A stretch of DNA of 64,000 bases from Robertkochia aurantiaca (GCF_020166495.1 NZ_JAINZS010000004.1:592450-656449); one strand, 5' to 3'. Positions 17,234 through 27,688 are shown, counted from the stretch's first letter. Numbers and translations are program-made. The notes: generated from the letters alone by a model not told the origin.

Positions 17234-18526
17234 TCATTTATTCATCCACTCTTCGATCTCTTCGGTTTCGATAGGAATATCGGCCATCAGGTTCTTAGGC
17301 TCTCCACGTTCCTGTATCACCACATCGTCTTCCAGTCGAATTCCCATATTTTCCTCAGGAATATAAATTCCGGGCTCAACGGTAAAGACCATATTCGCGG
17401 TCATCGGGCGCTTTAAAGGCCCGTAATCATGGGTGTCAAGACCGATATGATGACTGGTACCATGCATAAAATATTTCTTGTAAGCAGGCCAGTCAGGATC
17501 TTCATTCTGCACATCTGCCTTATCAAGCAGACCAAGACCCAGCAGCTCGCTGGTCATCAGCTTACCAACCTCCTCATGATACTCTTTCCAGAGCGTTCCG
17601 GGAACCAGCATTTTAGTCGCTTCGTTCTTAACGCGCAAGACCGCATCGTAAACCTCTTTCTGTCTCTTGGTAAAACGACCGTTCACAGGAATGGTTCTGG
17701 TCATATCGCTGGCGTAAAGGGCATATTCAGCTCCGACATCCATCAAGAGCATATCACCGTCTTTACACTCACCCTTATTTTCTATATAATGCAGCACATT
17801 GGCATTATTTCCTGAGGCGATAATCGGGGTATAAGCAAACCCCCGGGAACGGTTGATCAGAAACTCATGCATATAAGCCGCTTCTATTTCATACTCCATG
17901 ACGCCCGGCCTGACCATTTGCAATACACGCTTAAAGCCTTTTTCGGTGATCTTGCAGGCTTTAGCCATGACCTCGATCTCTTCAGGTTCTTTGGTCCCTC
18001 TTAGCTGTTGCAATATCTGATTGCTCTTTTCCCATTTATGTGCCGGAAATTTTTCCTTGCACCACTTTATAAACCGATCTTCGCGGGTTTCTGTTTCTAC
18101 CGACTGCCTGTAATGTTCGTTGGTATTGAAATAAACCGTTTCAGCCTCGGTCATAATATCAAAAAACACCTTATCAAATTCCTTCAGCCAGTACACGGTT
18201 TTAATACCACTCACTTCAAAAGCCTTCTCCTTTGTGAGCTTTTCGCCTTCCCATACGGCAATATGGTCATTGGTTTCCCTCAGGAAAAGAATTTCACGAT
18301 GCTTTTTTTCAATCGCATCGGGAAACAACACCAGTATACTTTCTTCCTGGTCTACCCCGCTCAGATAGTACAGGTCTCTGGCCTGTTGAAAAGGCATGGT
18401 ACTGTCTGAACCGATTGGATATATATCATTTGAATTGAATACAGCTATGCTGGAAGGCTTCATTTCAGCCATGAATTTCCTGCGATTCTTTATGAAAAGA
18501 TCGCTGCTGATAGGGTCGTATCTCAT
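17234..18526 (-). CDS. pepP: aminopeptidase P family protein (M24 Xaa-Pro aminopeptidase)
   Basis: Metallo-aminopeptidase that removes N-terminal residues preceding proline. A 430-aa protein with the N-terminal aminopeptidase P domain (to about 170) and the pita-bread M24 domain. The metal ligands are visible: Asp in LLMDVGAEY, Asp in YASDMTRTI, His in FMHGTSHHIGLDTHD, Glu in FTVEPGIYIP and Glu in IRLEDDVVI. No signal peptide. ATG 18526 is 16 nt after an exact promoter box. It ends at a strong terminator located within brnQ. Confidence 0.92.
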   Translation of the reverse strand: MRYDPISSDLFIKNRRKFMAEMKPSSIAVFNSNDIYPIGSDSTMPFQQARDLYYLSGVDQEESILVLFPDAIEKKHREILFLRETNDHIAVWEGEKLTKEKAFEVSGIKTVYWLKEFDKVFFDIMTEAETVYFNTNEHYRQSVETETREDRFIKWCKEKFPAHKWEKSNQILQQLRGTKEPEEIEVMAKACKITEKGFKRVLQMVRPGVMEYEIEAAYMHEFLINRSRGFAYTPIIASGNNANVLHYIENKGECKDGDMLLMDVGAEYALYASDMTRTIPVNGRFTKRQKEVYDAVLRVKNEATKMLVPGTLWKEYHEEVGKLMTSELLGLGLLDKADVQNEDPDWPAYKKYFMHGTSHHIGLDTHDYGPLKRPMTANMVFTVEPGIYIPEENMGIRLEDDVVIQERGEPKNLMADIPIETEEIEEWMNK

Positions 18527-18542
18527 GTTTTGTGAATTTTTT

Positions 18543-18550
18543 CAAAAGTA
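18543..18550 (-). promoter_or_regulatory. aminopeptidase P promoter -7 box
   Basis: Minus-strand TACTTTTG, exact TAnnTTTG match, 16 nt before the ATG. Confidence 0.5.
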
Positions 18551-18643
18551 ATAAGATTCAAAGCCTCATCTGTTAAACTTCATTTAAATGTTTTGACACT
18601 ATTTTAACATATGGTATTTTCCGAAGCAAATACCTATCTAATT

Positions 18644-21496
18644 ATGAAATCAATATCCCTGACCTTCGGGTTTTTCATGTGCGCATTAATTGCCTACGCA
18701 CAACCTGAACCCACCTCTCCCGGGACGATCACCCAGGCTCTCGAGAAAAAAGAACAAATGGAGAACGAATCCCTGATACGGGATCTGCCTGCCCGCAATG
18801 CCGGACCCACTATAATGAGTGGCCGGGTGGTAGACCTGGCTGTCAACCCCGATAATCCAATAGAGTTTTATGTGGCCTATGCCTCCGGAGGTCTTTGGTA
18901 CACCAATAACAACGGAATCAGTTTTGAGCCGGTGATGGACAAAGCCCCTACTCTCATAATCGGAGATATCGATGTGAACTGGGAAACCGGTGACATCTGG
19001 GTCGGAACCGGAGAAAATAATGCCTCCCGTTCATCATACAGCGGTGCCGGTATCTTCAGATCATCTGATCATGGGGAAAGCTGGGAATACAAAGGTCTAC
19101 CCGACTCCCATCATATCGGGCGTATTCTGATCAACCCGGAAAACCCTTCAGAAGTGATTGCAGGGGTTACCGGACACCTGTATTCAGTTAACGAGCACCG
19201 GGGAATCTATAAAACCACCGATGGCGGAGAAACCTGGGAAAAAACCCTTCACATAAATGACAGCACCGGGATCATTGACCTGGTGATGGAGCCCGGAAAT
19301 TTTGAAACCCTCTATGCCACAGCCTGGGAAAAAGACCGTAAGGCGTGGAACTTCAAAGGGAGCGGAGCCGCTTCAGGGATCTATAAAAGCACCGATGGAG
19401 GCGACACCTGGACGCGGATTTCAGATGAGAACAGCGGATTTCCGACCGGAGACGGGGTAGGCCGTATCGGGCTGGCCGTTTTTGATCAAAACACCATATA
19501 TGCAGTACATGACAGCCAGTTCCACCGGGAAAAAGAAGAAGATAAAGAATCTTTTGCCGAAGATGGTTTGAAAAAGGAAGATTTCAAAGACATGACGGAA
19601 GAGAGATTCCTTGAACTGGACAATAAAAAACTAAATGATTTTCTGAAGACCAATGGCTTCCAGGAAAAATATCGGGCCGAAAATGTAAAACAACTGGTTC
19701 GCAGCGGATCGGTCAAGCCGGCAGACCTGGCAAAATATCTGGAAGACGCCAATGCCATGTTATTCGATACGCCGGTGATCGGAGCTGAGGTCTATAAAAG
19801 TACCGACGGCGGAGAAACCTGGCAAAAAACTCATGAAGGCTATATCGACGACCTTTTTTACAGCTATGGTTACTACTTTGCTCAAATCGCCGTAGACCCA
19901 AGAAACGCTGACAAACTTTATGTTGGTGGTGTTCCTATCATACGCTCAGATGACGGAGGTAAAACCTGGAAATCGATCAATGGCGAAAACGTACATTCAG
20001 ACCATCATGCCATCTGGATAAATCCAAACCGCACCGGCCATATCATAAACGGAAATGATGGTGGGGTCAACATCAGCTACGACGATGGAGAAACATGGTC
20101 CAAGCACAATTCGAATTCGGTAGGTCAGTTCTATGCCGTGAATATCGACCATCAGAAACCTTATAATATTTACGGAGGCCTGCAAGACAACGGCGTTTGG
20201 AAAGGACCCCATAATGCCAGAGAATCTGACGCATGGCACGGTGAAGGTGAATACCCGTGGAAACGTATCATGGGAGGCGACGGTATGCAGGTACAGATCG
20301 ATTCCAGAAATCCTGATATCGTTTACACAGGATTTCAGTTTGGTAATTATTACAGACTTGACCTGGCGAACGGGAAACAAACCTATATTCAGCCAAAACA
20401 CGAACTGGGAGAATCTCCCTACCGCTTTAACTGGCAGACACCTATCCTGCTATCTCCCCACAACCAGGATATTTTGTATCTCGGTGGTAACAAATTAATG
20501 CGCTCGATGAATCAGGGCGATGACTGGACTGCCATCTCACCCGATCTGACCAAAGGGGGACGACCCGGAAATGTGGCCTACGGGACCATCACCAGCATCA
20601 GTGAATCACCTTTCGACTTCGGTCACATCTATGTGGGCACTGATGACGGTCTCCTGCATGTGACAAGGAATTCGGGGGGTGACTGGAAAGACATATCAGA
20701 ATCTTTCCCGGAAGATCTTTGGGTAAGCCGGGTGATCGCTTCAGAACATGATAAAGAAAGGGTTTACGCAACGCTCAACGGATACCGATGGGATGACTTC
20801 ACACCTTATGTTTACCGCAGTGACGATGGCGGAAATACCTGGAAAAATATCGGCAGCAACCTGCCCCAATCTCCCGTAAATGTCATCAAAGAAGATCCGC
20901 ACAATGAAGAGCTGCTTTACCTCGGTACCGATAACGGTTTGTATGTGTCGCTGAACGGAGGTGATAGCTGGGTTCCCCATGTAAAAGACCTGCCTTATGT
21001 AGCGGTTCACGATCTGGTTGTTCAACCCGAGGCACTGGATCTTATTGTGGGTACCCACGGCCGCAGCGTATATGTGATCGATATTGCACCCCTGAGCGGG
21101 TTCAATGAAGAAGTACGCGAAAAAGAGCTACACCTGTATGCCCCTGAAAAAATAAGGCATTCTTCAAGATGGGGTGCTTCCTGGAGCAGCTGGATGGAAC
21201 CGTACGAGCCGGAGATTCATTTTGATATCTACAGCCGCAGCGAAGGAGCTGCCACCATCACCATCGTTCATGAAAGCGGAGTTGAAGCTGCAAGTCTGAA
21301 AGAAAATCTGACTAAAGGCTTTAACAAGATCAGCTACGATCTGACCATTGATGAAAAGGCATCGAAGGCACTGAACAAAAAGAGTGTTGAGACAACCACC
21401 TCATCCAATAAAAAGATCTACCTGCCAAAAGGCTCGTATACCGTAACCGTTAGCCGCAACGGAAAGCAGGATCAGCAAACACTGGTACTGGAGTAA
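18644..21496 (+). CDS. secreted VPS10/sortilin-type BNR-repeat protein
   Basis: A 950-aa exported protein with a signal peptide (MKSISLTFGFFMCALIAYAQ). It carries at least eight Asp-box/BNR motifs (SSDHGESW, TTDGGETW, STDGGDTW, STDGGETW, SDDGGKTW, SYDDGETW, SDDGGNTW, SLNGGDSW), which implies a VPS10-like beta-propeller. A charged helical insertion occupies roughly residues 290-370. The C-terminal 120 residues form a separate beta-domain. It is often annotated as a glycosyl hydrolase, but that is only fold similarity, and binding or hydrolysis is unproven. Upstream codons exist in frame; ATG 18644 is chosen because it opens the signal peptide. Confidence 0.85.
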   Translation: MKSISLTFGFFMCALIAYAQPEPTSPGTITQALEKKEQMENESLIRDLPARNAGPTIMSGRVVDLAVNPDNPIEFYVAYASGGLWYTNNNGISFEPVMDKAPTLIIGDIDVNWETGDIWVGTGENNASRSSYSGAGIFRSSDHGESWEYKGLPDSHHIGRILINPENPSEVIAGVTGHLYSVNEHRGIYKTTDGGETWEKTLHINDSTGIIDLVMEPGNFETLYATAWEKDRKAWNFKGSGAASGIYKSTDGGDTWTRISDENSGFPTGDGVGRIGLAVFDQNTIYAVHDSQFHREKEEDKESFAEDGLKKEDFKDMTEERFLELDNKKLNDFLKTNGFQEKYRAENVKQLVRSGSVKPADLAKYLEDANAMLFDTPVIGAEVYKSTDGGETWQKTHEGYIDDLFYSYGYYFAQIAVDPRNADKLYVGGVPIIRSDDGGKTWKSINGENVHSDHHAIWINPNRTGHIINGNDGGVNISYDDGETWSKHNSNSVGQFYAVNIDHQKPYNIYGGLQDNGVWKGPHNARESDAWHGEGEYPWKRIMGGDGMQVQIDSRNPDIVYTGFQFGNYYRLDLANGKQTYIQPKHELGESPYRFNWQTPILLSPHNQDILYLGGNKLMRSMNQGDDWTAISPDLTKGGRPGNVAYGTITSISESPFDFGHIYVGTDDGLLHVTRNSGGDWKDISESFPEDLWVSRVIASEHDKERVYATLNGYRWDDFTPYVYRSDDGGNTWKNIGSNLPQSPVNVIKEDPHNEELLYLGTDNGLYVSLNGGDSWVPHVKDLPYVAVHDLVVQPEALDLIVGTHGRSVYVIDIAPLSGFNEEVREKELHLYAPEKIRHSSRWGASWSSWMEPYEPEIHFDIYSRSEGAATITIVHESGVEAASLKENLTKGFNKISYDLTIDEKASKALNKKSVETTTSSNKKIYLPKGSYTVTVSRNGKQDQQTLVLE

Positions 21497-21519
21497 AAAA
21501 CACTGGTTTAACAGAATTT

Positions 21520-21588
21520 AACACCTCTTGTTTAAGAATTACCGCTCAATTACATCGTTTGAGGGGTCCTGATTAAACAAGAGGTGTT
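21520..21588. repeat. 16-bp inverted repeat with nested hairpin between VPS10 gene and sdhC
   Basis: AACACCTCTTGTTTAA (21520-21535) pairs perfectly with TTAAACAAGAGGTGTT (21573-21588). The 37-nt loop holds a second small stem, CTCAA (21545-21549) with TTGAG (21559-21563). A TATATTTTAAATT tail follows. It may terminate the VPS10 transcript, but the large structured loop is unusual for an intrinsic terminator. It lies upstream of the sdhC promoter, so it is not part of that leader. Confidence 0.6.
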
Positions 21589-21634
21589 TATATTTTAAAT
21601 TCATTCTAAATTCCCTTTAAAAGCAGAGTCAAAG

Positions 21635-21666
21635 TTTGTTAAACAATAGGCTGTACAGTATTTTTG
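21635..21666 (+). promoter_or_regulatory. sdhCAB promoter (-33 and -7 elements)
   Basis: TTTG (21635-21638), 20-bp spacer, TATTTTTG (21659-21666): textbook Bacteroidota promoter, 23 nt before the sdhC ATG. Confidence 0.7.
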
Positions 21667-21689
21667 TGTGTCTTAAATAAAAAAAACTA

Positions 21690-22349
21690 ATGAGCGGATT
21701 ATTAAAATCTTCGATTGCCAGGAAAGTGGCTATGGCTTTATCTGGTCTTTTTCTTATAATTTTTCTTATACAACATTTCACCATCAATTTCACATCGGTC
21801 ATAAGCGCTGACCTTTTTAACGAATTCTCCCACTTTATGGGAACCAACTTTGTAGTGCAGGCGCTTTTGCAACCCGTTCTGATATTTGGTGTTATCTTTC
21901 ATTTTGTGATGGGCTTTATGCTGGAGATCAAAAACCGTCAGGCCCGGGGCGTGAAATACGTTCAATTCAACGGTTCAGCCAATTCCAGCTGGGCTTCAAG
22001 AAACATGATCATAAGCGGTGCTGTGGTTCTGGCCTTTCTGGCCCTGCACTTTTACGATTTCTGGGTGCCTGAAATGCTCTACAAATATGTAGAAGCCAAT
22101 CCCGAAGATCCTTCCCGTTATTATGCTGAACTGGTGCATAAATTTGAAAGCCCCGTGCGAACCGGCATCTACGCCCTGGCATTCGTTCTTCTGGCCTTTC
22201 ACCTCTGGCATGGATTCAGCTCTGCCTTTCAGACGATGGGAGTAAACAACAAGTATACTCCTTTCATCAAAAAATTCGGCTATACCTATGCCGTTGTGAT
22301 TCCTGCCGGATTCATCTTCATCGCCCTGTTTCACTATTTTAATCATTAA
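21690..22349 (+). CDS. sdhC: succinate dehydrogenase cytochrome b subunit
   Basis: Membrane anchor of a type B succinate:quinone oxidoreductase, binding two hemes b and menaquinone. A 219-aa protein with five membrane helices (roughly 15-35, 60-80, 105-125, 155-175, 198-217) and helix-borne histidines suitable as heme ligands ([36 protein letters not shown]). No separate SdhD is present, as expected for the single-anchor type. It is first in sdhCAB and has a strong promoter. Confidence 0.94.
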   Translation: MSGLLKSSIARKVAMALSGLFLIIFLIQHFTINFTSVISADLFNEFSHFMGTNFVVQALLQPVLIFGVIFHFVMGFMLEIKNRQARGVKYVQFNGSANSSWASRNMIISGAVVLAFLALHFYDFWVPEMLYKYVEANPEDPSRYYAELVHKFESPVRTGIYALAFVLLAFHLWHGFSSAFQTMGVNNKYTPFIKKFGYTYAVVIPAGFIFIALFHYFNH

Positions 22350-22360
22350 AGAAAAAAATT

Positions 22361-24364
22361 ATGTCAGTTCTAGAATCACATATTCCTGAAGGCCCTCTGG
22401 CCGAAAAATGGACCAATCATAAAAACGACATCAACCTGGTAAACCCGGCGAATAAACGTAACATCGATGTGATCGTTGTGGGAACGGGACTGGCAGGCGG
22501 ATCAGCAGCAGCTACCCTTGCAGAACTCGGTTACAACGTTAAGACCTTTTGCTACCAGGATTCACCCCGCAGAGCGCACTCTATTGCAGCCCAGGGAGGG
22601 ATCAACGCCGCCAAGAACTATCAGGGTGACGGAGATTCGGTTTACAGACTGTTTTACGATACAGTAAAAGGAGGCGATTACCGCTCAAGAGAGGCGAATG
22701 TTTACCGACTGGCTGAAGTTTCAGCCAATATCATTGACCAGTGCGTGGCGCAGGGAGTACCCTTCGCCCGTGAATACGGCGGATTGCTGGATAACCGTTC
22801 GTTTGGTGGTGTGCTCGTTTCAAGAACTTTTTACGCAAAAGGGCAGACCGGACAGCAATTGTTACTGGGAGCTTATGCTGCCATGAACCGCCAGATAAAC
22901 AGAGGAAAGATCACTCCTTTCAACCGTCATGAAATGCTCGACCTGGTAGTGGTAGACGGAAAAGCAAGAGGAATTATCGCCAGAAACCTGGTGACAGGTG
23001 AGATCGAAAGACATTCTGCTCACGCAGTGGTAATAGCTTCAGGAGGCTATGGAAACGTATTCTTCCTATCGACCAATGCCATGGGAAGCAACGTAACCGC
23101 TGCCTGGAAAATTCATAAAAAAGGCGCTTTTTTCGCCAACCCATGCTTTACCCAGATTCACCCGACCTGTATTCCGGTATCGGGGGATCATCAGTCAAAA
23201 CTGACCCTGATGTCTGAGTCTTTGAGAAATGACGGACGCATCTGGGTTCCGAAGAAAAAAGAAGATGCTGAGGCGATCAGACAAGGGAAACTCAAACCTA
23301 CCGAACTGTCTGAAGAAGATCGTGATTACTACCTTGAGCGCAGGTACCCTTCATTCGGTAACCTGGTACCAAGAGACGTGGCTTCAAGAGCTGCCAAAGA
23401 GCGATGTGATGCGGGTTACGGCGTGAACAAGACCGGAGAAGCGGTCTTCCTTGACTTCGAATCTGCGATCATGCGTTACGGCAGGGAAAAAGCCGTTTCA
23501 TCAGGAAACCCCGACGCCAGCGATGCCGAGATCAGAAGACTGGGAGAAGAAATCATCGAATCAAAATACGGAAACCTTTTCCAGATGTATGAAAAGATCG
23601 TTGATGAAAATCCGTATAAAACACCTATGAAAATATATCCTGCCGTTCACTATACCATGGGCGGTGTATGGGTTGATTATAACCTGATGACCACCATTCC
23701 CGGATGTTACGCGGCGGGAGAGGCAAACTTCTCAGACCATGGTGCCAACAGGCTTGGAGCCTCGGCATTGATGCAGGGACTTGCAGATGGTTATTTCGTA
23801 CTTCCTTATACCATCGGTGATTACCTGGCAAAGGATATCAGAACGGGCGAGATCTCTACCGATCTTCCTGAATTTGAAGAGGCCGAAAAGAACGTAAGAG
23901 ATCAGATCGACCGACTGGTAAACAATAACGGAAAGCATTCCGTTGACTATTACCACAAGAAACTCGGGAAGATTATGTGGAACAAATGCGGTATGGCCAG
24001 AAACGCTGAAGGCCTTAAGGAGGCTATCGAAGAGATCAAAGCTCTTCGTGATGACTTCTACGCAAATGTAAAAGTTCCGGGAGAAGGGAACAGCAAGAAC
24101 ACAGAACTGGAGAAAGCCATGCGTGTGGCAGACTTCCTTGAACTGGGCGAACTCTTCGCTAAAGACGCACTTCACCGAAACGAATCGTGTGGAGGGCATT
24201 TCCGTGAAGAATACCAGACGGAAGAAGGAGAAGCCCTTCGTGACGACGAGAATTTCAAGTACGTAGCCGCCTGGGAATACAAAGGAGAACCCAGTGAAGC
24301 CGTATTGCACAAAGAGCAACTCGAGTACAACAATATCGAATTAAAAACAAGAAGCTATAAGTAA
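22361..24364 (+). CDS. sdhA: succinate dehydrogenase/fumarate reductase flavoprotein subunit
   Basis: Catalytic FAD subunit of complex II, linking the TCA cycle and the quinone pool on the cytoplasmic face. A 667-aa protein. The dinucleotide fold is [21 protein letters not shown], the covalent-flavin histidine lies in [17 protein letters not shown], and substrate-site blocks include TQIHPTC and [15 protein letters not shown]. The long C-terminal helical domain has the usual [16 protein letters not shown] signature. It starts 11 bp after sdhC. Confidence 0.96.
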   Translation: MSVLESHIPEGPLAEKWTNHKNDINLVNPANKRNIDVIVVGTGLAGGSAAATLAELGYNVKTFCYQDSPRRAHSIAAQGGINAAKNYQGDGDSVYRLFYDTVKGGDYRSREANVYRLAEVSANIIDQCVAQGVPFAREYGGLLDNRSFGGVLVSRTFYAKGQTGQQLLLGAYAAMNRQINRGKITPFNRHEMLDLVVVDGKARGIIARNLVTGEIERHSAHAVVIASGGYGNVFFLSTNAMGSNVTAAWKIHKKGAFFANPCFTQIHPTCIPVSGDHQSKLTLMSESLRNDGRIWVPKKKEDAEAIRQGKLKPTELSEEDRDYYLERRYPSFGNLVPRDVASRAAKERCDAGYGVNKTGEAVFLDFESAIMRYGREKAVSSGNPDASDAEIRRLGEEIIESKYGNLFQMYEKIVDENPYKTPMKIYPAVHYTMGGVWVDYNLMTTIPGCYAAGEANFSDHGANRLGASALMQGLADGYFVLPYTIGDYLAKDIRTGEISTDLPEFEEAEKNVRDQIDRLVNNNGKHSVDYYHKKLGKIMWNKCGMARNAEGLKEAIEEIKALRDDFYANVKVPGEGNSKNTELEKAMRVADFLELGELFAKDALHRNESCGGHFREEYQTEEGEALRDDENFKYVAAWEYKGEPSEAVLHKEQLEYNNIELKTRSYK

Positions 24365-24433
24365 CAAACCAAATACAGGAATAGCATTTGGTTGAACTAT
24401 CCCGGATCACCGGGGCTTTAAAACAAAAAAGAT

Positions 24434-25180
24434 ATGAACTTAAAACTCAAAATATGGCGTCAGAAAGATGCCAATACCAAAGGAAAAATGGTTGATTACC
24501 AGATCAGCGATGTTTCTCCCGACATGTCTTTTCTCGAAATGCTCGATGTCTTGAACGAAGAGCTTATCGAAAAGGGAGAAGATCCGGTCGAATTTGACCA
24601 CGACTGTCGTGAAGGAATCTGCGGCTCGTGTTCCCTTCAGATCAACGGGGAACCACATGGCCCGGATCGCGGTATCACAACCTGCCAGCTGCATATGCGC
24701 ATGTTCAAAGATGGCGATACCATAACGATAGAGCCTTTCAGAGCAAAAGCATTCCCGGTAATTCGTGACCTGATCGTAGACCGTTCTTCTTTCGATCGTA
24801 TTCAACAGGCCGGGGGATATATTTCAGTGAACACCTCCGGAAACACTATTGATGCCAATGCCATCCCCGTGAACAAGCACGATGCCGATAAGGCTTTCGA
24901 CGCAGCGACCTGTATCGGTTGCGGAGCTTGTGTGGCAGCTTGTAAAAACGCAAGCGCCATGTTGTTTACCTCGGCTAAGGTTTCACAATTCGCCCTGCTT
25001 CCGCAAGGTCGGGTTGAAGCCACTCAGCGTGTTTTGAACATGGTGAAGCAAATGGATCTTGAAGGATTCGGAAACTGCACCAATACGGGTGCCTGCGAGA
25101 TAGAATGTCCGAAAGGAATCTCTCTGGAGAATATCGCAAGAATGAACAGTGAATACCTCAGCGCTAGTCTGGAAGGATAA
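24434..25180 (+). CDS. sdhB: succinate dehydrogenase/fumarate reductase iron-sulfur subunit
   Basis: Electron-transfer subunit with three Fe-S centres. The 2Fe-2S site is CREGICGSC (from C58) with a later ITTCQ. The 4Fe-4S ferredoxin motif is [13 protein letters not shown], and [15 protein letters not shown] contributes to the 3Fe-4S/4Fe-4S sites. A 248-aa protein, last gene of sdhCAB, 69 bp after sdhA, followed by a strong terminator. Confidence 0.96.
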   Translation: MNLKLKIWRQKDANTKGKMVDYQISDVSPDMSFLEMLDVLNEELIEKGEDPVEFDHDCREGICGSCSLQINGEPHGPDRGITTCQLHMRMFKDGDTITIEPFRAKAFPVIRDLIVDRSSFDRIQQAGGYISVNTSGNTIDANAIPVNKHDADKAFDAATCIGCGACVAACKNASAMLFTSAKVSQFALLPQGRVEATQRVLNMVKQMDLEGFGNCTNTGACEIECPKGISLENIARMNSEYLSASLEG

Positions 25181-25203
25181 GAATAGAAACTCTATATAAC
25201 ACA

Positions 25204-25228
25204 AAAGGCCCTTTCGGGGCCTTTTTTT
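25204..25228 (+). terminator. sdhCAB terminator
   Basis: AAAGGCCC-tttc-GGGGCCTTTTTTT: GC stem with a run of seven T, 24 bp after the sdhB stop. Confidence 0.85.
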
Positions 25229-25230
25229 AT

Positions 25231-25764
25231 TCAGCGAATCTTAAACCGCATAATCCAGTCGGTCTGAATATCTGTACCTATGGCGTAGGGATGTTCGCCC
25301 GTCTTTTTGAATCCATACCTCTTATATAGTTCGATAGCACGTGTGTTGTGCTCCCAAACCCCCAGCCATAAATAGTCCAATCCTCTCTCCCAGGCCATTT
25401 GCACCACCCTGTCAAGTAGTTTGGTTCCATAGCCAAGGCCCTGAAAAGCCCCGATAACATAAATACGTTCCAGTTCCAGGGCATCTGTTTCCTCCAGATC
25501 ACTCTGTGCGCCCGGCATATTGATCTTAAAATAACCGATACGTTCGGCTCCGGCATAACAAAAATAAAACTCACTGCCCCGGGTATTTAATTCAGACTTC
25601 AGCCTTTCCATGCTAAAGGCCTCCTTCATATATCGTTCGAAATCTTCAGGGATATTTTGTTTCTCAAAGGCCTCTCTGAAGGTATCCGAAGAGAAACGCT
25701 GCAACACCTCAAGATCTTCTTCGCCGCAACGCTCAATAATAAGCGGTTTAATCTTCGATGGCAT
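25231..25764 (-). CDS. GNAT family N-acetyltransferase
   Basis: A 177-aa acetyltransferase of the GNAT fold. The acetyl-CoA loop is GAFQGLGYGTKLLDRVV, preceded by LELERIYV, and the C-terminal block NTRAIELYKRYGFKKTGEH is diagnostic. The substrate is unknown. An ATG at 25788 would overlap the upstream serine hydrolase by 41 bp. ATG 25764 (MPSKIKPLIIERCGEED) overlaps it by 17 bp and fits the usual N-terminal strand. It is probably co-transcribed with the hydrolase. Confidence 0.85.
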   Translation of the reverse strand: MPSKIKPLIIERCGEEDLEVLQRFSSDTFREAFEKQNIPEDFERYMKEAFSMERLKSELNTRGSEFYFCYAGAERIGYFKINMPGAQSDLEETDALELERIYVIGAFQGLGYGTKLLDRVVQMAWERGLDYLWLGVWEHNTRAIELYKRYGFKKTGEHPYAIGTDIQTDWIMRFKIR

Positions 25765-26917
25765 CGTATACAAGATCAATAAATTCATCTATTTGAGAAG
25801 GTTCCAGCCAGCGGGTTACCACTACTAGCTTCCTTTCCTGGTCTACTATAACGAAATTTCCGCCGAAACCAGCAGCATAAAAAACCTTATCGCCTGCCTT
25901 CTTCCATTTACGGTCACTGTTGAGCCACCACATGAAACCATAATCTTCCTTAGCCTTTGAAGGAGTGGTCGCCATTTCGATATACGAGGGGTCGATGAGT
26001 TGCTGATCAATCCACTTCCCGTTATTCATAAACAACAAACCGAAACGGGCATGATCTGCCGTGTTTATGAAGATCCCGCCACCCGAATGGCCGCCGCCGG
26101 TAACAGATTTCATCTGTAAGCCGTCTACAACGGTCCATGCCTGATCATAACCAAACCATCGCCAGGTTGCACTGGCGCCAATGGGATCCATTATGCTTTC
26201 CTTAAGCACCATAGGCAGGGGCTTTCTTAAAACCTGCAACAGGGAATAGGCCAGAAGATTCACCCGAACGTCATTATATTCAAAAAAACTACCCGGTTCC
26301 CGCAATTCACGGGCCCTCCAATCATCGATAGCGCCATCCCGTGGCGGACGATCGGCCCAGTCATGACCTCCCCATAAAGTTCCGTACCAGTCAGAAGACT
26401 GGTTCAAAAGATATCTCCAGGTAATCTTACTGTTATGCTCGCCATCAAAACTTCCGTCCCAGAGATATTCTGAAACAGGATCATCTACCGAACGAATTGC
26501 TCCGGTTTGAAGTGCGATTGCAGCCACCGTAGACAAATAGCTCTTGGTGACGCTGAAAGTCATTTCTACGCGTTCGGTATCGCCCCAGGAGGTTACCAAA
26601 TAGCCATTCTTCAAAACCATCCCGGCCGGACCACCTCTTTTCTTTACCGGCCCCATAATTTTGTGATAGGGTTCCCGTTCGAAACCCTTTAATATGGCAA
26701 TCCTAAGGTCTCTGGAACCCGAATACTCATTTTTAAGGGCATATTCGACGGCTTTCTCCAGCCTGGATTTATTAAACCCGGCTTTCGAGACATCTATCTT
26801 TTCCCAGTCAGCATTTCTTTCAGGGAAATAAAGATCACTTTGAGCGTGAAGATCAACAGTTATGGTTCCTAACAGACCGAGGAAAATGAAAAGTATACGA
26901 AGCATTCTGAATTGCAT
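25748..26917 (-). CDS. exported serine hydrolase, class C beta-lactamase-like
   Basis: A 389-aa member of the beta-lactamase/esterase superfamily with a signal peptide (MLRILFIFLGLLGTITVDLHAQ, from residue 5). The catalytic SxxK is in MTFSVTKSYL, the YxN equivalent in FFEYNDVRVNLLAY, and the third motif is probably HSGGGIF or the YAAGFGG region. It is not a close paralogue of the serine hydrolase at 8188-9534. ATGs at 26917 and 26905 are both possible. A near-consensus promoter (TATTTTTA) lies at 26933-26940. Confidence 0.85.
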   Translation of the reverse strand: MQFRMLRILFIFLGLLGTITVDLHAQSDLYFPERNADWEKIDVSKAGFNKSRLEKAVEYALKNEYSGSRDLRIAILKGFEREPYHKIMGPVKKRGGPAGMVLKNGYLVTSWGDTERVEMTFSVTKSYLSTVAAIALQTGAIRSVDDPVSEYLWDGSFDGEHNSKITWRYLLNQSSDWYGTLWGGHDWADRPPRDGAIDDWRARELREPGSFFEYNDVRVNLLAYSLLQVLRKPLPMVLKESIMDPIGASATWRWFGYDQAWTVVDGLQMKSVTGGGHSGGGIFINTADHARFGLLFMNNGKWIDQQLIDPSYIEMATTPSKAKEDYGFMWWLNSDRKWKKAGDKVFYAAGFGGNFVIVDQERKLVVVTRWLEPSQIDEFIDLVYDAIED

Positions 26918-27025
26918 AGGTTTAGTTTTAAGTAAAAATAACGATTCATAATGAGTGACCGAACACCTTAGAGAAAATACGGGATTACTTGTCTGATTAT
27001 TAGCTCTTTATATGCTCTTTTTCAG

Positions 27026-27033
27026 TATCTTAG
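27026..27033 (+). promoter_or_regulatory. DinB-like gene promoter box
   Basis: TATCTTAG is a 7/8 match to TAnnTTTG, 20 nt before the chosen ATG. It lies downstream of the earlier in-frame ATG at 27012 and so argues against that start. Confidence 0.35.
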
Positions 27034-27053
27034 AAGAAATAAACAAAAGTAAA

Positions 27054-27665
27054 ATGAAAACAATCACACATTACCTGCTTGCATTTCTTATGATAAGCAC
27101 CTCCATGTTTGCTCAAAATGGAGACGGTATCAGCAGAGACGATAAGAAAAGGGCTGTTAATTCACTGGAAAAAGCCAAAGAAGAAACTCTTGATTTGGTA
27201 GAAGGCTTATCAAAAGAACAACTGAGCTTCAAACCTTCAGAAGACTCCTGGTCTATTGCCGAGTGTGTAGAACACCTTGCTATTACTGAGGAAATGATGC
27301 TCGATATGATAGCCAAAACCCTGGAGCAGGAAGGAGATCCTGCTAAAAAAGCACAGATCAAAGATGATAAAGACATCTACGGTATGATCACCGATCGGTC
27401 TCAGAAGGTAAAAACTTCAGAGCCCATGGAGCCATCGAACAAATACGGTTCATTTAAGGATACAAGAAAGGCCTTTGCCAAGAACCGTTCGGCTACGGTG
27501 AAATACCTCGAGAAAACCGATGCGAACCTCAGAAATCATTTCCAGGATATGCCTTTCGGTCCTGTAGACGCTTATCAGCTATTTCTTTTCGATGCCGGTC
27601 ATAACATACGCCATAACGAACAGATAAAAGAGATTATGGCGCACTCAGAATATCCCGCCAAATAA
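27054..27665 (+). CDS. exported DinB-fold protein
   Basis: A 203-aa DinB superfamily (four-helix bundle, metal-binding) protein. The expected histidines are visible: WSIAECVEHLAITEE near residue 67 and DAGHNIRHNEQIKEI near the C-terminus. Unusually, it starts with a clear signal peptide (MKTITHYLLAFLMISTSMFAQ), so it should act in the periplasm or outside the cell, whereas most DinB/YfiT-type enzymes are cytoplasmic thiol transferases. The substrate is unknown. It ends at a strong hairpin terminator. Confidence 0.82.
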   Translation: MKTITHYLLAFLMISTSMFAQNGDGISRDDKKRAVNSLEKAKEETLDLVEGLSKEQLSFKPSEDSWSIAECVEHLAITEEMMLDMIAKTLEQEGDPAKKAQIKDDKDIYGMITDRSQKVKTSEPMEPSNKYGSFKDTRKAFAKNRSATVKYLEKTDANLRNHFQDMPFGPVDAYQLFLFDAGHNIRHNEQIKEIMAHSEYPAK

Positions 27666-27688
27666 CATCAGAAAGATTAATAAATTAA

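Noticed and set aside
23732..24319. 195-codon minus-strand open frame
   Set aside because: Antisense within sdhA, Phe/Val-rich shadow sequence with no promoter.
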